Shown here: positions 1 through 11,452 of the stretch, one piece after another
Layout: every line of letters starts with the position of its first letter
How positions within the stretch are numbered: the first letter of the stretch is position 1
From: Dromiciops gliroides
Taxonomy: Eukaryota; Chordata; Mammalia; Microbiotheria; Microbiotheriidae
Reading direction: 5' to 3'
NCBI RefSeq assembly: GCF_019393635.1
Contig: NC_057861.1
Coordinates: forward strand, 545,200,711 to 545,264,710
DNA: 64,000 nucleotides
Made by a program: the position numbers and the translations under genes
Notes under the pieces: model-generated
What the model was told of the DNA's origin: nothing
Seen by the model: only the letters and a program-made list of their open reading frames with translations
Database searches by the model: none

Positions 1-33
1 CTGCACCATGAAAATTTGTCCAAAATAAAAAAA

Positions 34-145
34 ACATTTATTAAGGACCCATGTGTAAGGCACTATGCTAGGCAATAAGGTTAAAGAGATAAAACAATAA
101 ACAGTCCCTGCCCTCAAGAAATTTACATTCTACTGGGGAATATAA
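34..145 (+). repeat. Ancient mammalian repeat fragment (TTTATTAAG... type)
   Basis: The text runs from 'catttattaag' through 'ggcactatgctagg' to 'tccctgccctcaag' and 'ttacattctactgggg'. This is the order of a very common ancient mammalian interspersed repeat. I cannot settle the family name by eye. Confidence 0.5.
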
Positions 146-2587
146 CATGTAAACAGGTGAGTTTACACATGATTATTTTGAGCAAGAAGGAATAAGCACT
201 AACAACTAAGCCAGAAAATGCTTCCCCTAATTTTTTGGATCTTTGCATTGAAATGATAGACTATCAGGAAATCTCAGGAATTGTTGATTATGGAATATTA
301 GCTATCAGAGAAGATCAAAATATTTAAAATAATGATTAATCCTTAGATTGCCTTCTATGGGCACAAGGACCCAAAATAAAGAGCTATAGATTCAGTATTG
401 TTTTAGTAGATTTCATTATAATGCCCTACATATTAAGGGTTAACAGCAACAAGTGTCCTTTTGTGCTTAGCAAAAGTATTGCTTGCCCACTGGTGATTTA
501 AATTAAACATAAATTTTAAATATGAAGTTTTTTTAAATCATTACACAATATTCATTATTTGGAATAAAATATAAATGCATACTATATAGAAACGTACGAG
601 TTGAATACATTTCTTTTGGAAGATATTCTTTTGAGCTATAAGGCCAACCTACAGCATTCCAAGATTCAAGGGTAACTGTTGAGTTTTAAGCGTTCTACAA
701 ACCTTCACTAAATTCATATATTTAAGTATCAAAGAAAGAAATTAAAATTTTTATGGATGATTTCCTATGTCTCACCTGCTCATTTTCTTCCTCATTTTAA
801 GGAACTGCTGCAAATATCTGCTAGCTGAACTAGGTAATTCCTCTTTATCCGAAGTTTCTCTAACTCCTGACAAGGGCAAGAGGGATCTGTTGCTTGCTAC
901 TGAAATTTATTGTGTGGAGGGGTTACCAAGCTATCCCAAAGCTGTTTTTCTCTGATCACTAATAATAACCCATACAGTAAAATTCTATTGTTCTTCAGTG
1001 TGAGTAAATAACTTTCAGTTGGACACCCAGTTTATCTACATACTACAGCTCCTGATCCTTATTGGAAATATTATACTGTAAGCCAACACCAAACCTATCA
1101 CTATAATTTCCTTCCTATTTTTTCTTTATCTCTTCCTCCCCATTCATCTTTGTGCATTCCTTTTTTCCATATTTATGCTGCTCCCTTCTTTCTGGTGAAT
1201 AGAGAGATCATATTAATTTCAGTCCTTACCATGTCTAGCGTGAGCATACACACTCACAAATATGTGCACAGAAAAAGCAGTGAGTTTTATTAATCTATGC
1301 CACCTATACTTCCCGTCTTCCCTACCTTTGGGACTAGACTTTTTATTTACTACTGCAGACAGATCATGGTGATCACAAACTAAAAAGGGAAATATCATGT
1401 TGTATACTTGCTGTACAAAATATCCTGTTCATACCATTATTAGTGTTATATAAGTATGTCTGGATATGAAAAAGGAAGGTGTAAATGTTGGGAACATAAT
1501 GTAAAAAAAAAGAGACAAAAACAGGTCTTATTTGCTTTTCTACATTAAAAAGAAGAGAGAGAGCGCGCGAGTGAGAGCAAGATCCTTTACAACAGTTCTC
1601 AAACATGAAATAGGAATGGGACTATTATTATCTGGGAATTTTCTCAAAAGATACATCTCAACCATAGCAAATAAATGTACCAGGTTCAAACGTTATGGAT
1701 TTCTCTACTACACACACAAGACTATGCATGTACAGGGAGCTCTCTAATCAGGCTACTGTAACCATGACAGTAGCTGATCTTCCCTGGGAGAGAAATTTAA
1801 ATTAAAACAGAACCTAGGTCCCAGATTCAAAATAAATGGAGTAGTTATTTTCCATAATGGCACATTACAGGAAAGAAAAAGCAAGCTAAAAGAGCCTACA
1901 GAAAGGAACATTAGTCAGGTGTGAAAAGTTATCCTGAATAGAGTAAGGAACTAGCCACCGACAGAGGAAAGCTAGGCCAAAGTTAAAGATCAAAACCATT
2001 CACTTAGAACTGAAGAAATATACGGTGACTAAATAGCCTATAATTAATACTGGTTACATAAGAAAGGTCTTCTGTGCAATCTCGGAAACATAGATGGGAA
2101 GTACAAACTAATATAATTCCTTCATTTGCCATGATTTGTCTAGCAAAGTTAAGTGTGAAACTGACAAAGAAGCTTTTAATTATATTACTGGATAGAGCTG
2201 GGGTTTTTTATCACTCAACTAAACTTTTGAAAACAGCTAGCTATCTATTACACAGTTGCTGCCATTTCAAACAGATTCCTTAAATTAGCTTATAAATTCC
2301 AAACATGTTTGATTCACTAAATGCATTTTGAGTGAGTTCTGTCTGCCATACGAAGACAAGGACGTCCACATTCAGACTGACCAGAAATCACCACCCTACG
2401 GGCGTGCTACTGACCCACAGGAAGCATAGAATTGTCCTTCCTGGACTCCCATGTGTTCTCATAGGTGGTACTAACAGGAGAACACTGTTTTTGTGGGCTA
2501 TGAGGCTGAATTTAATTGTTCAATAAGGGATTCTACCACACCTTCAGCTTCTATGGGGCCTGAGTTTCCAAGTGCTATGTTCACCCT

Positions 2588-2720
2588 AAACAAATATTTA
2601 AGTGCCTACTAGGTGCAAGGCACAGCCACACATGGGGATAGAAGGGAAAAAAAATTTCCTGCCTTCAAGGAGCATTCTATGGAGTGGAAATAACAGACAT
2701 GGAAAGTAAATACAAAATAG
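2588..2720 (+). repeat. Ancient mammalian repeat fragment (same type as at 34)
   Basis: It repeats the order 'aagtgcctactaggtgcaag', 'tgccttcaaggagcattcta', 'aacagacatggaaagtaaat'. The copy is diverged and lacks a clear end. Confidence 0.5.
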
Positions 2721-3388
2721 CTTCTAAATAAATACAAAGTGTGAGGCAATGGAAGAAAGCAATTATAACTGGGGGGGGGGGGGCAGAAATTAGGTAGTGT
2801 TGGAGAAGGAGAAGTGCCTCTCAGGTTGAAGCTTGAAAGGAGTTGAGAATTTAAAAAGTTGGCAGTGTAGGGGACAGCACTTTATCCTGTGCAAAAGTGG
2901 GTTGTGTTAGAAACCAGCTTAACAAGGGGTTAAGGACTGAAGAGTACGAAAGCAAGTGATGAGTACAGATAGCTTATCCATTAGATTTTATCATATCACC
3001 AACAAAAAGGAAGAGCAGGACCTGCTATCATTACTCTCAATCTACAGGGGTGGAAGTGGGGTAATTCAATAGAAAACTTTTTGCTAGGATCAAAAATTAA
3101 GTCACTAGCAACATCAACAAAACAGCACTGACCTCTTGATTTCTACTTGACAGATGAGTTCAATTATTCTGTCTCTAGGAATAAACAGTGCTATGTACAC
3201 TCCTAGGCTAGGCTCATAGGATGAAGTCTTGGAATCTCCCTTAGTGTAAATATTGGCTTCAGTTCCTTGGGAGCTCTAGAACTGTCAGGGTGCAAGGGAA
3301 CCCAATTCAAGTTTCAGGCCAGGATCATTTACAACATCCAGTCCAATCACTCTCCTGACCTGCTCTCATACTTTACAAATGCCTTCTG

Positions 3389-3537
3389 GGGGCAGCTAAG
3401 TGGCGCAGTGGATAAAGCATGGGCCCTGGGAGTACCTGAGTTCAAATCTGGCCTCAGACACTTAACACTTACTAGCTGTATAACCCTGGGCAAGCCACTT
3501 AACCCCCATTGCCCCACAAAAAAACAACAACCCCAAA
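3389..3537 (+). mobile_element. Marsupial tRNA-derived SINE (WSINE1-like)
   Basis: Full-length copy. The head is 'gggggcagctaagtggcgca', followed by a B-box-like 'gagttcaaatc', the core 'cctgggcaagccacttaacc' and an A-rich tail with several short A-runs. Confidence 0.9.
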
Positions 3538-3946
3538 AATGCCTTCTGGCTCTCTCTCCTTGGATGTGCTGCACCATGGCCCCTCAAACTCTAAGCTCAT
3601 AAACTATCTTATCTCTCCCCAAAACTGTTCCTGCTCTGAAATTTCCTGTTTCTGTTGGTATGATGCCATTCTTCCAGTCACCTTGGAAGAGTGAAGCTTC
3701 TGAAAATGAATCACCTAAAATTTTTCCCTTTTCATCTTCTCTTTCCAATCAGTTGCCAAATATTGTCCAGTCTTACCTCCACATTCCTTACATCTATGCC
3801 CTCTTCTGTACTCACCCTATCTATGGAAGATGCATGGGATCTATATTCAAAAGATCTGGATTAAAATTCTGGTCCTTACATTTTCTGGGTGGTGCCAGTC
3901 ATGTCCCTTCTCATAGTCTAATTTTCCTTATGAAGGGGGTAACCTA

Positions 3947-4129
3947 CAGGGGTTTAAACTAGAGTCCAGGAACTTTTTTTTAATGTGATAATTATATTTC
4001 AGCATAATTGGTTTCCTTTGTATTCTTATATCTTTTACTTTATGCATTAAAAATATTACAGAAGGGTTCCATCAGTTTCACCTGATGGCCAAAAAGGGTA
4101 CATTAAACAGAAAAGGTCAATGATTCCTG
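3947..4129 (+). mobile_element. hAT-like MITE relic
   Basis: It starts CAGGGGTTTAAACTAG. Read on the opposite strand, the far end starts CAGGAATCATTGACC, so the two ends form imperfect terminal inverted repeats. The inside ('aattggtttcctttgta', 'ttactttatgcatt') matches the pattern of a short non-autonomous DNA transposon common in mammals. I see no clear 8-bp duplication, so the boundaries are approximate. Confidence 0.6.
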
Positions 4130-4206
4130 GCCTGGATGTTGTTCAAAGTCCTTCCCACAGTACTAAGATTTTAGAATCTTAGTTTAGGGGAGCTATCATT
4201 TTTCTT

Positions 4207-4362
4207 TTCTTTTTTTTTTTTTTGGTGGGGCAATGAGGGTTAAGTGACTTGCCCAGGATCACACAGCTAGTAAGGATCAAATGTCTGAGGCCGGATTTGA
4301 ATTCAGGTCCTCCTGAATCCAAGGCCAGTGCTTTATCTACTGTGCCACCTAGCTGCTCTAGA
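4207..4362 (-). mobile_element. Marsupial tRNA-derived SINE (WSINE1-like)
   Basis: Antisense copy with its poly(A) shown as a T-run at 4210-4222, then 'ggtggggcaatgagggttaa', and the head reversed as 'gtgccacctagctgctc'. Confidence 0.9.
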
Positions 4363-4959
4363 GCTATCATTTTTCAATTAGACTATTTTAGCAGCCTTTT
4401 TTTCTTCCAACCTGCAATTTTCCTCACTTTCCCATCCTACCCCCTTCCAATTTAAGGTAATCAAAATGAATCTTCCTAATGGACAAGTCTCACTATTGGA
4501 ATTGATATGGATCTGGGGTAACTTCCAGAGAAGCTAAACTAAAGGACAGACACAAAGACAAAGTAAGGAGATAAGGTGTGGCTGCTGCCTGATCCTCGAG
4601 GGCATAGATAACTCCAGAAGTCTGGACAACCACCCCCTCCCCCATTCAAAAGCCTTTCCCAACCCACTCTTTATTCAAGCTTTCCCCACCCCCAAAGGGA
4701 ACTTTCCATTATCAGGTGGTCATCCCATCTATCTATAAAAGCTTGGGCCTTTTTTCCATTTAAGGAGAAAGAAATCTCTAAGCCACTTCCTCCCCTCTAG
4801 GCAAAGTCTTTGCCTTCCATCTTAGTCACTTTCTCTAAGAGCCCAAATAAAAGACCATTTATTCTAATTGAATTGTGTGAGAGGTAATTCTTCAGGGATG
4901 AAAACCTAAGGACTCCCCACCAGACCGGTCATATACTCTGCAATCTGCAAACTGTGGCC

Positions 4960-5440
4960 TTCTTGCACTTACGTTGGCCAAAAGGCACTCCATTGCTTTC
5001 CCTTCTCTCCTAGTTTCCCTGGCTTCTTTAAAACTCCAGCTACAATCTCACCTTCTTATAAGCAGAATTTCCTGATTCTCCGTAATGCTAGCATCTTTCC
5101 TCTGTAGGTCAGAGCTTCTTCAACTGTGGGTCAAGATCCCATATGGGGTCGTGTAACTGAAAGTGGGGGTGGCCAAAAACTTGGCGATAGTAAAGTTATG
5201 TAAACGTATTTTATATAACTACATACCGAACATCACAGAAATTTTTCTCCATCAAAAAGAGGTCGAGTGGAAAGTTTAAGATGCCCTGCTGTGGATTAGC
5301 TAGTTTATCCTATATAAACTTGTACTTGTTAGTATGTTGTCTCCCTTGATTAGACAGTAAGCACTCTGAGAACAGGGGCTAATTTTGTTTTTCTTTGTAT
5401 TCCCAGTGCTTGGCTTGATAAATGCTTGTTACTTGACTTG
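4960..5440 (+). repeat. L2-like LINE 3' relic, interrupted
   Basis: The flanks read as one old L2-type 3' end: 'cctggcttctttaaaactcc' before the break, and 'agacagtaagcactctgag' and 'ttgtattcccagtgcttgg' after it. The hAT-like element at 5110-5288 splits it. Confidence 0.55.
5110..5288. mobile_element. hAT-like MITE with TIRs and 8-bp TSD
   Basis: A 179-bp element starting CAGAGCTTCTTCAAC and ending GTTTAAGATGCCCTG. The reverse complement of the end is CAGGGCATCTTAAAC, a 15-base TIR with a few mismatches. It is flanked by CTGTAGGT at 5102-5109 and CTGTGGAT at 5289-5296, an 8-bp duplication with two changes, which is the hAT hallmark. It contains no coding sequence. Confidence 0.75.
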
Positions 5441-5834
5441 CCTTTGGAAACAGTGTACTTTCTAAATTTCATTTAACTGTAATTCTACAATTGTAGCCAA
5501 TTGAATTCTTTCTTTCCCTCTCTTCAAGGCCCAGCTCTGGTGTAACCTTCTAAACCCTTACTTGGATTAAAACACTTTGTATGAATCTTTCATTGTTCTT
5601 CTCCGCCCCGCCCCCCATATCTTGCAATATATTTATGAGTATATTTTGTTGCTTTCCCCACTTCCCATCCTCAATTGGGAAGGACTCAATTCTCCAGCCC
5701 GTAGAATTCCCTTTCTCCTTACAATGCTCAAGTTGGGTGTGACCTTCACAGATCCATCCCTAGCTTCAAGCATGTTGCATTTCTCTTTCTCCACTCTCCA
5801 TCACTCCCAAGAGAAGTTAGGCGACACAAAGAAG

Positions 5835-6050
5835 AGGGCAGCGCACCTGGTTTCAGAGAGATATGAATTCAAATCCAGCCTCAGACACTTCCTCAACATC
5901 GTGTCCCTAGGCAAGTCATCTCATCTTAGTCTCCTCATCTGTAAAATGAGCTGGAGAAGGAAATGGCAAACCACTCCAGTATCTTTGCCAAGAAAACCCT
6001 AAATGGGGTCATGAAAAGTCGGATACGACTGAAACAACTCAACATCACTC
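5835..6050 (+). mobile_element. Marsupial MAR1-like SINE (long tRNA-derived form)
   Basis: It has the tRNA-like body ('gaattcaaatccagcctcag') and then the long-form tail: 'aaatgagctggagaaggaaa', 'aaaccactccagtatctttg', 'aaatggggtcatgaaaagtc'. The same tail occurs at 27344 and, inverted, at 28690. Confidence 0.8.
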
Positions 6051-6359
6051 CCAATCTTGTAACGTACTAATGAGAGTAGCTCGTAAACTCCTGGAGGGCG
6101 GAACTGAAACTTAACTTTCCAAATTCCACACCACTGGGGCGCACTCCCATTCTCCAGCCGGATGAATTTTCCTTCTCTCCCTACAAGGGCCAGCTCCTGT
6201 GCCATTCCCTCCCCAAACCCTTCCGGAGTCAGCCGCTGAAACTGATCCCTCCAGCGTCCCATTTCCTTCAAGTACTTGGGTCATCCCTTCCCTCTAGTCC
6301 CCCCGCCCCCATCACTCCCCGCCTAGTAATGGATTCATCAAGAGAGTACGTATAGTGCA

Positions 6360-7460
6360 ACGTTAACGGCCCCAGTAGAAAGTGGAAGCGGCCGGAGGGC
6401 AGCCGCTCACGTCATTTTTCTCAAGTGTCCCTAGTACCCAGTGACCCGCGTCTATGAGGCGAAGAATCCTCGTGAAAGGAAGCCAGTTGGTAGTCCGACC
6501 CCTGGGTGAGACACCTTCGCCTCCCCACCCCGACCCTCACAAGGGGGGCGGGGATCGGTTGGATTAAACCAACACAGGTAAATGGCCCCGGGGAAATGGC
6601 GACCAAGACTACGGCGAGGTGAGCCCGAGCCCACGGGCCACGAGGGGGGTAGGGGGAGGGGCAGGTCACACCGCCACGTATCCTAGCAACGCCGCACCAA
6701 GCCACAACTCCCTCCCCTCTCCTTGCCTCCAACCCTAGCGAGCCAACCGCGCTCTCCACCGCCAGAGACCACCTTCACCTCTTACACTCACACTGTGTCC
6801 ATCACGCCCGCCCCACCCACCCACAGTGCGGGGAATGAGAGGAGGGAGTGTCAGGAGCCCAGTGGAGTCGAAGCGGACAGACCGGGGTGGGCCAGGTCGG
6901 ACCGAACCACTTGAGGAAACATAGGTTTGAAGCATCATTCATAGATAAAAGGAGGCTCGAGTCTCACACAGACCTCAACCTCCCGCAAAATTTACCTTCC
7001 GGCGTATCCGCTAAAAATACGGTCAATCTCTTCACCTCCCTCCTCTTCTCCTGCTACCCATCTCCTATCTGCCTCCACCCCCCCTACCTAACCACGTTGT
7101 GGTTCGGCCCAGTTCCGCCCAGACGATTTCCTTCCCCCCTCCTTCCCCAACCTGAGACTGGGGGGGAGGTGAGAAGGTCGGGTCGTTGCCCTTACTTGGC
7201 AACGGCTTCGCACGTTGCTGCGTGCGTCACTCCGCCGTCCGCCCTCCCGCTCCCTCGGCCCTCCCTCCCAGAGCTGCGGGGTTACCGGAAGTGATGATGC
7301 AGGAGGAGATGGAGGAGGCGGGGCCTCTGGGCGACCGCCGCTGGTGGTGTTGCAGATGAGGAGGAGGCGGCTGCGGTGTTGGAAGAGGAGGAGGCGGCGG
7401 CGGTGGTGTAGGGAACTGGAACGCGAGCGGAGATGGTAGGTGGTTTGGATCCTTCGGGCT
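6360..7460. promoter_or_regulatory. CpG-rich, probably bidirectional promoter of DCUN1D3
   Basis: G+C and CpG content rise sharply here compared with the AT-rich surroundings (for example 'gcgaggtgagcccgag', 'gttaccggaagtgatg', 'ggcggcggcggtgg'). There is no TATA box. The 'ccggaagtgatg' at about 7285 is an ETS-like core. Plus-strand donors follow at 7436 and 7827. Donor-like sites also exist on the minus strand (GGAAG|GTAAA with the exon end at 6996; AAAAG|GTAAGT with the exon end at 7679). This fits a divergent promoter shared with a leftward gene, expected to be LYRM1 by synteny. The promoter call is well supported; the partner gene is inferred. Confidence 0.75.
7300..7435 (+). other. DCUN1D3: DCUN1D3 non-coding exon 1 (approximate start)
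   Basis: GC-rich sequence with GGA/GCG runs inside the CpG-rich region ends at a donor, GATG|GTAGGT. The transcription start cannot be seen; 7300 is only an estimate. An alternative, longer first exon could end at 7826, where CAG|GTAAGA is an even better donor. The DCUN1D3 start codon lies two introns downstream, so this exon is 5' UTR. Confidence 0.5.
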
Positions 7461-9120
7461 GCCGTCGTTTCCAGAAAGGGTTTGGCTGGCTGGGCTGGAG
7501 GAGCCTCAGGAGCAGCTGTGAGTTGGGTGGAGGAGGAGGGGGAGTAGTGAGGTAAAACTGAGGAGGGGGGGGCGAGGATGGGGGGGAAAAGGGGGCGATG
7601 ACTGGTCCGAACTGTTCACCCTGGAGGTGGCTGTGAGGAGAGCCTTGTGCCTAGTCACCTGGTGCTCGGGAAACTTACCTTTTACTCATCCCCTTCTCTT
7701 GACCACCCCCACCAGCCCCCACCCTAAGACTTTGGGCGGGGGTGGGGGGATGGGAAAAGGGGGACGGGACCGTTTGGGGTTGGGTGTGTGTCAGGGAACT
7801 AGAGCTCCTGGGATAATGTGCCCCAGGTAAGAGCATTGGGGTCTGTGCCTCAATGGGGGTGGGGGTGGATGAATTCTCCAGTCTCGACCTCCTCCCCGCT
7901 TCCCAACTCTATTCATAAACTGTTCCTAGTGTTGAGGAGCTCGGACCCGAAGGCCTCTCAGCACCTTTGCAGTAAATGATAAACATCTGTGCCTAGGGGA
8001 ATGGGGCTGGAGCCTTTGCCTATATCCTGTGTAGGAAATGGGATGTGGTGACAAATATTATGTTGGCTTTTTTTTTTTCCATTCCCATTCTTTTCCACTA
8101 TGATCCCATGATCCTAACTAATGTATCTGGGTGACTATCATTATTATTTTATAAAATGACATTATTAGCCTGGTGCCAGTGGTCAACCTCTTTCAAATTT
8201 GGTGTTTAGCCTTTGATTTTAAATCACTCAGAACTCCAAGCTTTGCAACAGCGGTCAGAGGCTCTGTCACACAGAGAGCATCACTCAGTTCCTAATTGCT
8301 TCAGATTATAATGAATACTTATTCATTTGAAAAAAATCTGACCTCAAGGTTTCAGAGTTAGGGTGATCCCTTATGCCTTGCAAGGATTTAAATGGAATCC
8401 TAGCCTAGTAATAATCAAAGGTCTGCTCTAAATACTTTGTGTATGAGGAATTTACACCTTGTCAATTATTTCTAGAATGATTTGGTGTTCTTCTAATTCT
8501 AGATTCTTTCTCCACCCACACTTGATGATGCATTTCAGAGAGCAGAAAACCCCATATTACTTTTTGTTTCCACAATTGGACAACAGCTCTTTATTGTTTT
8601 CCTTTTATGTGTTTGGCACACGAGATTTTTAAAGCACATAAAGCATATGCTGATTTTTAAAAAATTATTTATTTAGATTTGTACGGAGCTAATCTTAAAG
8701 GAGATGATATCTGTTTGGTTTGGTTTTGGAGAGGGAAAGCAGTAATTAATGTGAAAATAAAAAATAGTTGTAAAGAAGGCTTCTTTGTTCATCTTATTGT
8801 ATTAAAGAGAAAATAAATGAACACGCAGGGCCTTCACAGACCATCATTTGGATTTTGGAATGAGGCGCTAGCCTCAACTATGTAAAAATTCCTATTTTGA
8901 CACTAACATTTTATTCATCTGGAAATATGAACTGCGTTTTTGGAAGACTTTAAGATTCTGTGTCCAAACTTCTTGCTTTTTTTTAACTGAAATATTTATC
9001 CATTGACTGTATGCTACTGTTACAGGGCTTGGGCACCATTTAAAAAAAAATCTACATCAATCCATAATATGTCTTTCTGATGAAGGGGATCCTACCCCCA
9101 AATCAAGTCACAAAGTTTTT

Positions 9121-9266
9121 TTGTTTTTATTTTTGTATTTTTGGTGAGGCAATTGGGGTTAAGTGACTTGCCAAGCTAGTAAGTGTCTTGTCTAAGATCG
9201 GATTTGAACTCAGGTCCTCCTGACTCCAGGGCCGGTGCTCTATCCACTGCGCCACCTAGCTGCCCC
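9121..9266 (-). mobile_element. Marsupial tRNA-derived SINE (WSINE1-like)
   Basis: Antisense copy with 'ggtgaggcaattggggttaa' next to a T-rich tail and the head reversed as 'gcgccacctagctgcccc'. About a dozen bases are missing in the 'gcccagggtcacacagcta' part compared with other copies. Confidence 0.88.
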
Positions 9267-9734
9267 AAAGTTTTTTTGTAAATATAATAGTATTGTGCCC
9301 ATAGTCGTAAAGTACTGTAAAGAAACTTGTCAAAGGAATGACAGAAATGGGGGAGGAGTTTGAACCATAATTTACATGAATAGAGAGTGTTTTGCTTAAT
9401 AGTCTGGATAAAATAAAAAAGCAGGCAAGAGAGTGAAATGTGACAGGTTCTATTTTATATTTTCAATATACTTCACTACTCAAACAGGTTTTAAATTTTT
9501 TTAAGTACTTTTTTTGTGTGTGTGCTGTTGGACTGTTAAGATCAGAAACTAATCCTGTGATGAGGGCTAAGTTAGAGGTAGCAGTCACCTTGATTTTCTA
9601 TAGCTGATGAGTCTTCCATTCTTCATAATTAAAATTCAGTAGGATATTCATTAATGTAGTCTTTTTTCTTTAAGTCGGGTGTTTATATAGAATTTGCTGC
9701 TATTAAATTATGAAAAACCAATATGTGTCCTAGT

Positions 9735-9816
9735 ATAGGAACTTGTTGAGAGCCACTGTATAATTCTGTATATAATAACAATAGGAACTTGTTGAGAGCC
9801 ACTGTATAATTCTGTA
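9735..9816. repeat. Tandem 36-bp direct duplication, period 46
   Basis: Positions 9735-9770 are repeated base for base at 9781-9816, both reading 'ataggaacttgttgagagcc' onward to 'attctgta'. Only 10 bases separate the copies. It lies in DCUN1D3 intron 1 and is not part of a known repeat that I recognise. Confidence 0.9.
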
Positions 9817-10354
9817 AAGTATTTCACCGAACAATATATGCTGTTTTATACTTATAAAGTATGGGCAGATGACACTATTGACCTGTCATCCAGAGGACTG
9901 GTGCTCCAAGAATTGGTTGTTTTTTTGTTTTCCAGTAGTGAGAATGGTTCAGTGTTGATACAATCTCATTCTTGACTCTGGTCCCTTTTGTGACCAAGGA
10001 ACAAAATACCTAGGCAACACATATAGTTTTGTATTCTGCTGGATCAAAGGCAAAGGTGTACTGGAGCAAGCTCAGACTCAGTGTAAGAGCATTTACACCT
10101 TGGAAATTGGCATGATACAAATCGGGGTTCGATTTATTGTTTTGTTGATTGTCTAGACTTAAGAAAGTGATGGAGAAAATGTTACTAATGCAAATTAAAT
10201 TTAAAAGTGTGTTGTGAATACATTTTTTTTACCCCAGAGAACTGGTCGTTAAACATTTACCAGGAGATCTTTTAGGATATGAATCACCTGTGCTAGGGGT
10301 CCAAACTATGTCCAGTGGAAGAGCACAGTTAATTGCCCAGTTTAGGGCTTGAAC

Positions 10355-10590
10355 TAGAATGGTGTAGTGTGTGGGACTTAGAGTCAATAACAGCTAGGTT
10401 TGACTCCTGAGTGCCACACTTGCTTGTTGTGGCATTGTGGGCAAATTATTTAACCCCTTTGAGCCCATTAGTAAAATGGGGCTAATAATACCTCTAGTAG
10501 CTACTGTACTTTGCTGTGGGAACAAATGAGATAATATATGTAAAGAATTTTGTAGGCCTTAAAGATTTATATAAAAGCTAGCTAGTTATT
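10355..10590 (+). mobile_element. MIR-type SINE
   Basis: It shows the MIR order: 'tgtggcattgtgggcaaatt', 'taaaatggggctaataatac', and 'aaatgagataatatatgtaa' with a following 'gtaaag'. The tRNA-like head is decayed. Confidence 0.7.
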
Positions 10591-11407
10591 GAACCCCATG
10601 ACACTTACCTTGTGAGCACCATTCTCTCAGCCAGATTAAACTATGAGCTATCTACCTTTTCCTTTTGAGATCACTAATTTCTAATAGATTCATGTTTTGA
10701 CCTCAAACATAACAGTCCATTAAAAAGAGGCTTCTCTGATTCGTCTTATTGAACTGAAATATAGTAGATGTAATTGAAATTATGTATTTCTTCAAAACAT
10801 ACCTTCACTGGAGGCCTTCACTTGATACCATATGCAGTAAAGGTGCTTCTGCTTTCTCAAAGGCTGTGCCATCTGAACATGAACTATGTCACTTCCTACA
10901 AAGCTAAAAGGCTTCAAGTAGAGACTCCCTCCACTAAATGTCTGTCCTGAGAATAACAGAGTAGCTGGGTTTAAAGAGACACCTTACCAGCTTGACTCTC
11001 ACGTGATGACTTTTCTATCAGTTGTGAAGATGTTTGAATTGAGAGATTTTGATGCCTCTGTAGCAGAAGTAACTCACTCATTGGATGTTTCAAGTATTGG
11101 GAAAAAAACCCCATGGTGAATAGTATTCTGGGTCTCTTGCCCAGTAGAATGCTGAAAGTATAAATGGCGCTGAGGTACTTCTACCATTACACACAATTTT
11201 ACAAATGCTAATTTAAACCTTTTAGTGGGTTGGGAAAATGGAATCATGTATTAAAAAATAATTGTTTACCATTTTCAAGTGGTATTATTTAATAGGTTTT
11301 ACTGATTATATTCCTGAAGTTCCTGATTGTTCCAAGTGTGAAAACCTTTTGGATGACAGGTATATGAATTATTGAATCTAATGAATGTGTATACATATAT
11401 ACATACA

Positions 11408-11415
11408 TGTGTGTG

Positions 11416-11451
<36 letters not shown>
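11408..11451. repeat. (TG)n(TA)n(CA)n compound microsatellite
   Basis: TG units at 11408-11415, TA units at 11416-11429 and CA units to 11451. Because TG and CA are complementary, 11408-11437 form a perfect 30-bp palindrome. Confidence 0.95.

Positions 11452-11452
<1 letters not shown>

Larger units (their letters stand above)
1..6360. other. Repeat-rich stretch without recognised exons (possible LYRM1 intron)
   Basis: I see no exon with family homology here. I looked on the minus strand for LYRM1-type coding sequence (LYR motif, short basic protein), because LYRM1 is the head-to-head neighbour of DCUN1D3 in other mammals, and found none. If synteny is kept, this is intron downstream of a LYRM1 non-coding first exon; that is inference. 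The stretch holds the SINE, MIR-type, L2 and hAT-like relics listed separately. The pieces at 150-2580, 2790-3380 and 4370-5000 show nothing beyond AT-rich unique sequence and a G13 run at 2771-2783. Confidence 0.4.

Noticed and set aside
3347..3577. Open frames containing P-R-V-T-Q-L-V-S-V-K-C-L-R-P-D-L-N-S-G at many places
   Set aside because: This peptide is the antisense translation of the WSINE1-like SINE and recurs wherever that SINE lies (for example 4249, 23223, 45367, 62974, 63641). It is not a gene.
1..6360. LYRM1 coding exons on the minus strand
   Set aside because: Expected from synteny, but no stretch reads as the LYR-motif protein on either strand. The exons are probably further left.
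6421..7294. Frames of 60-148 codons in the CpG-rich region
   Set aside because: GC-rich DNA lacks stop codons, so such frames are expected. None has protein family features.
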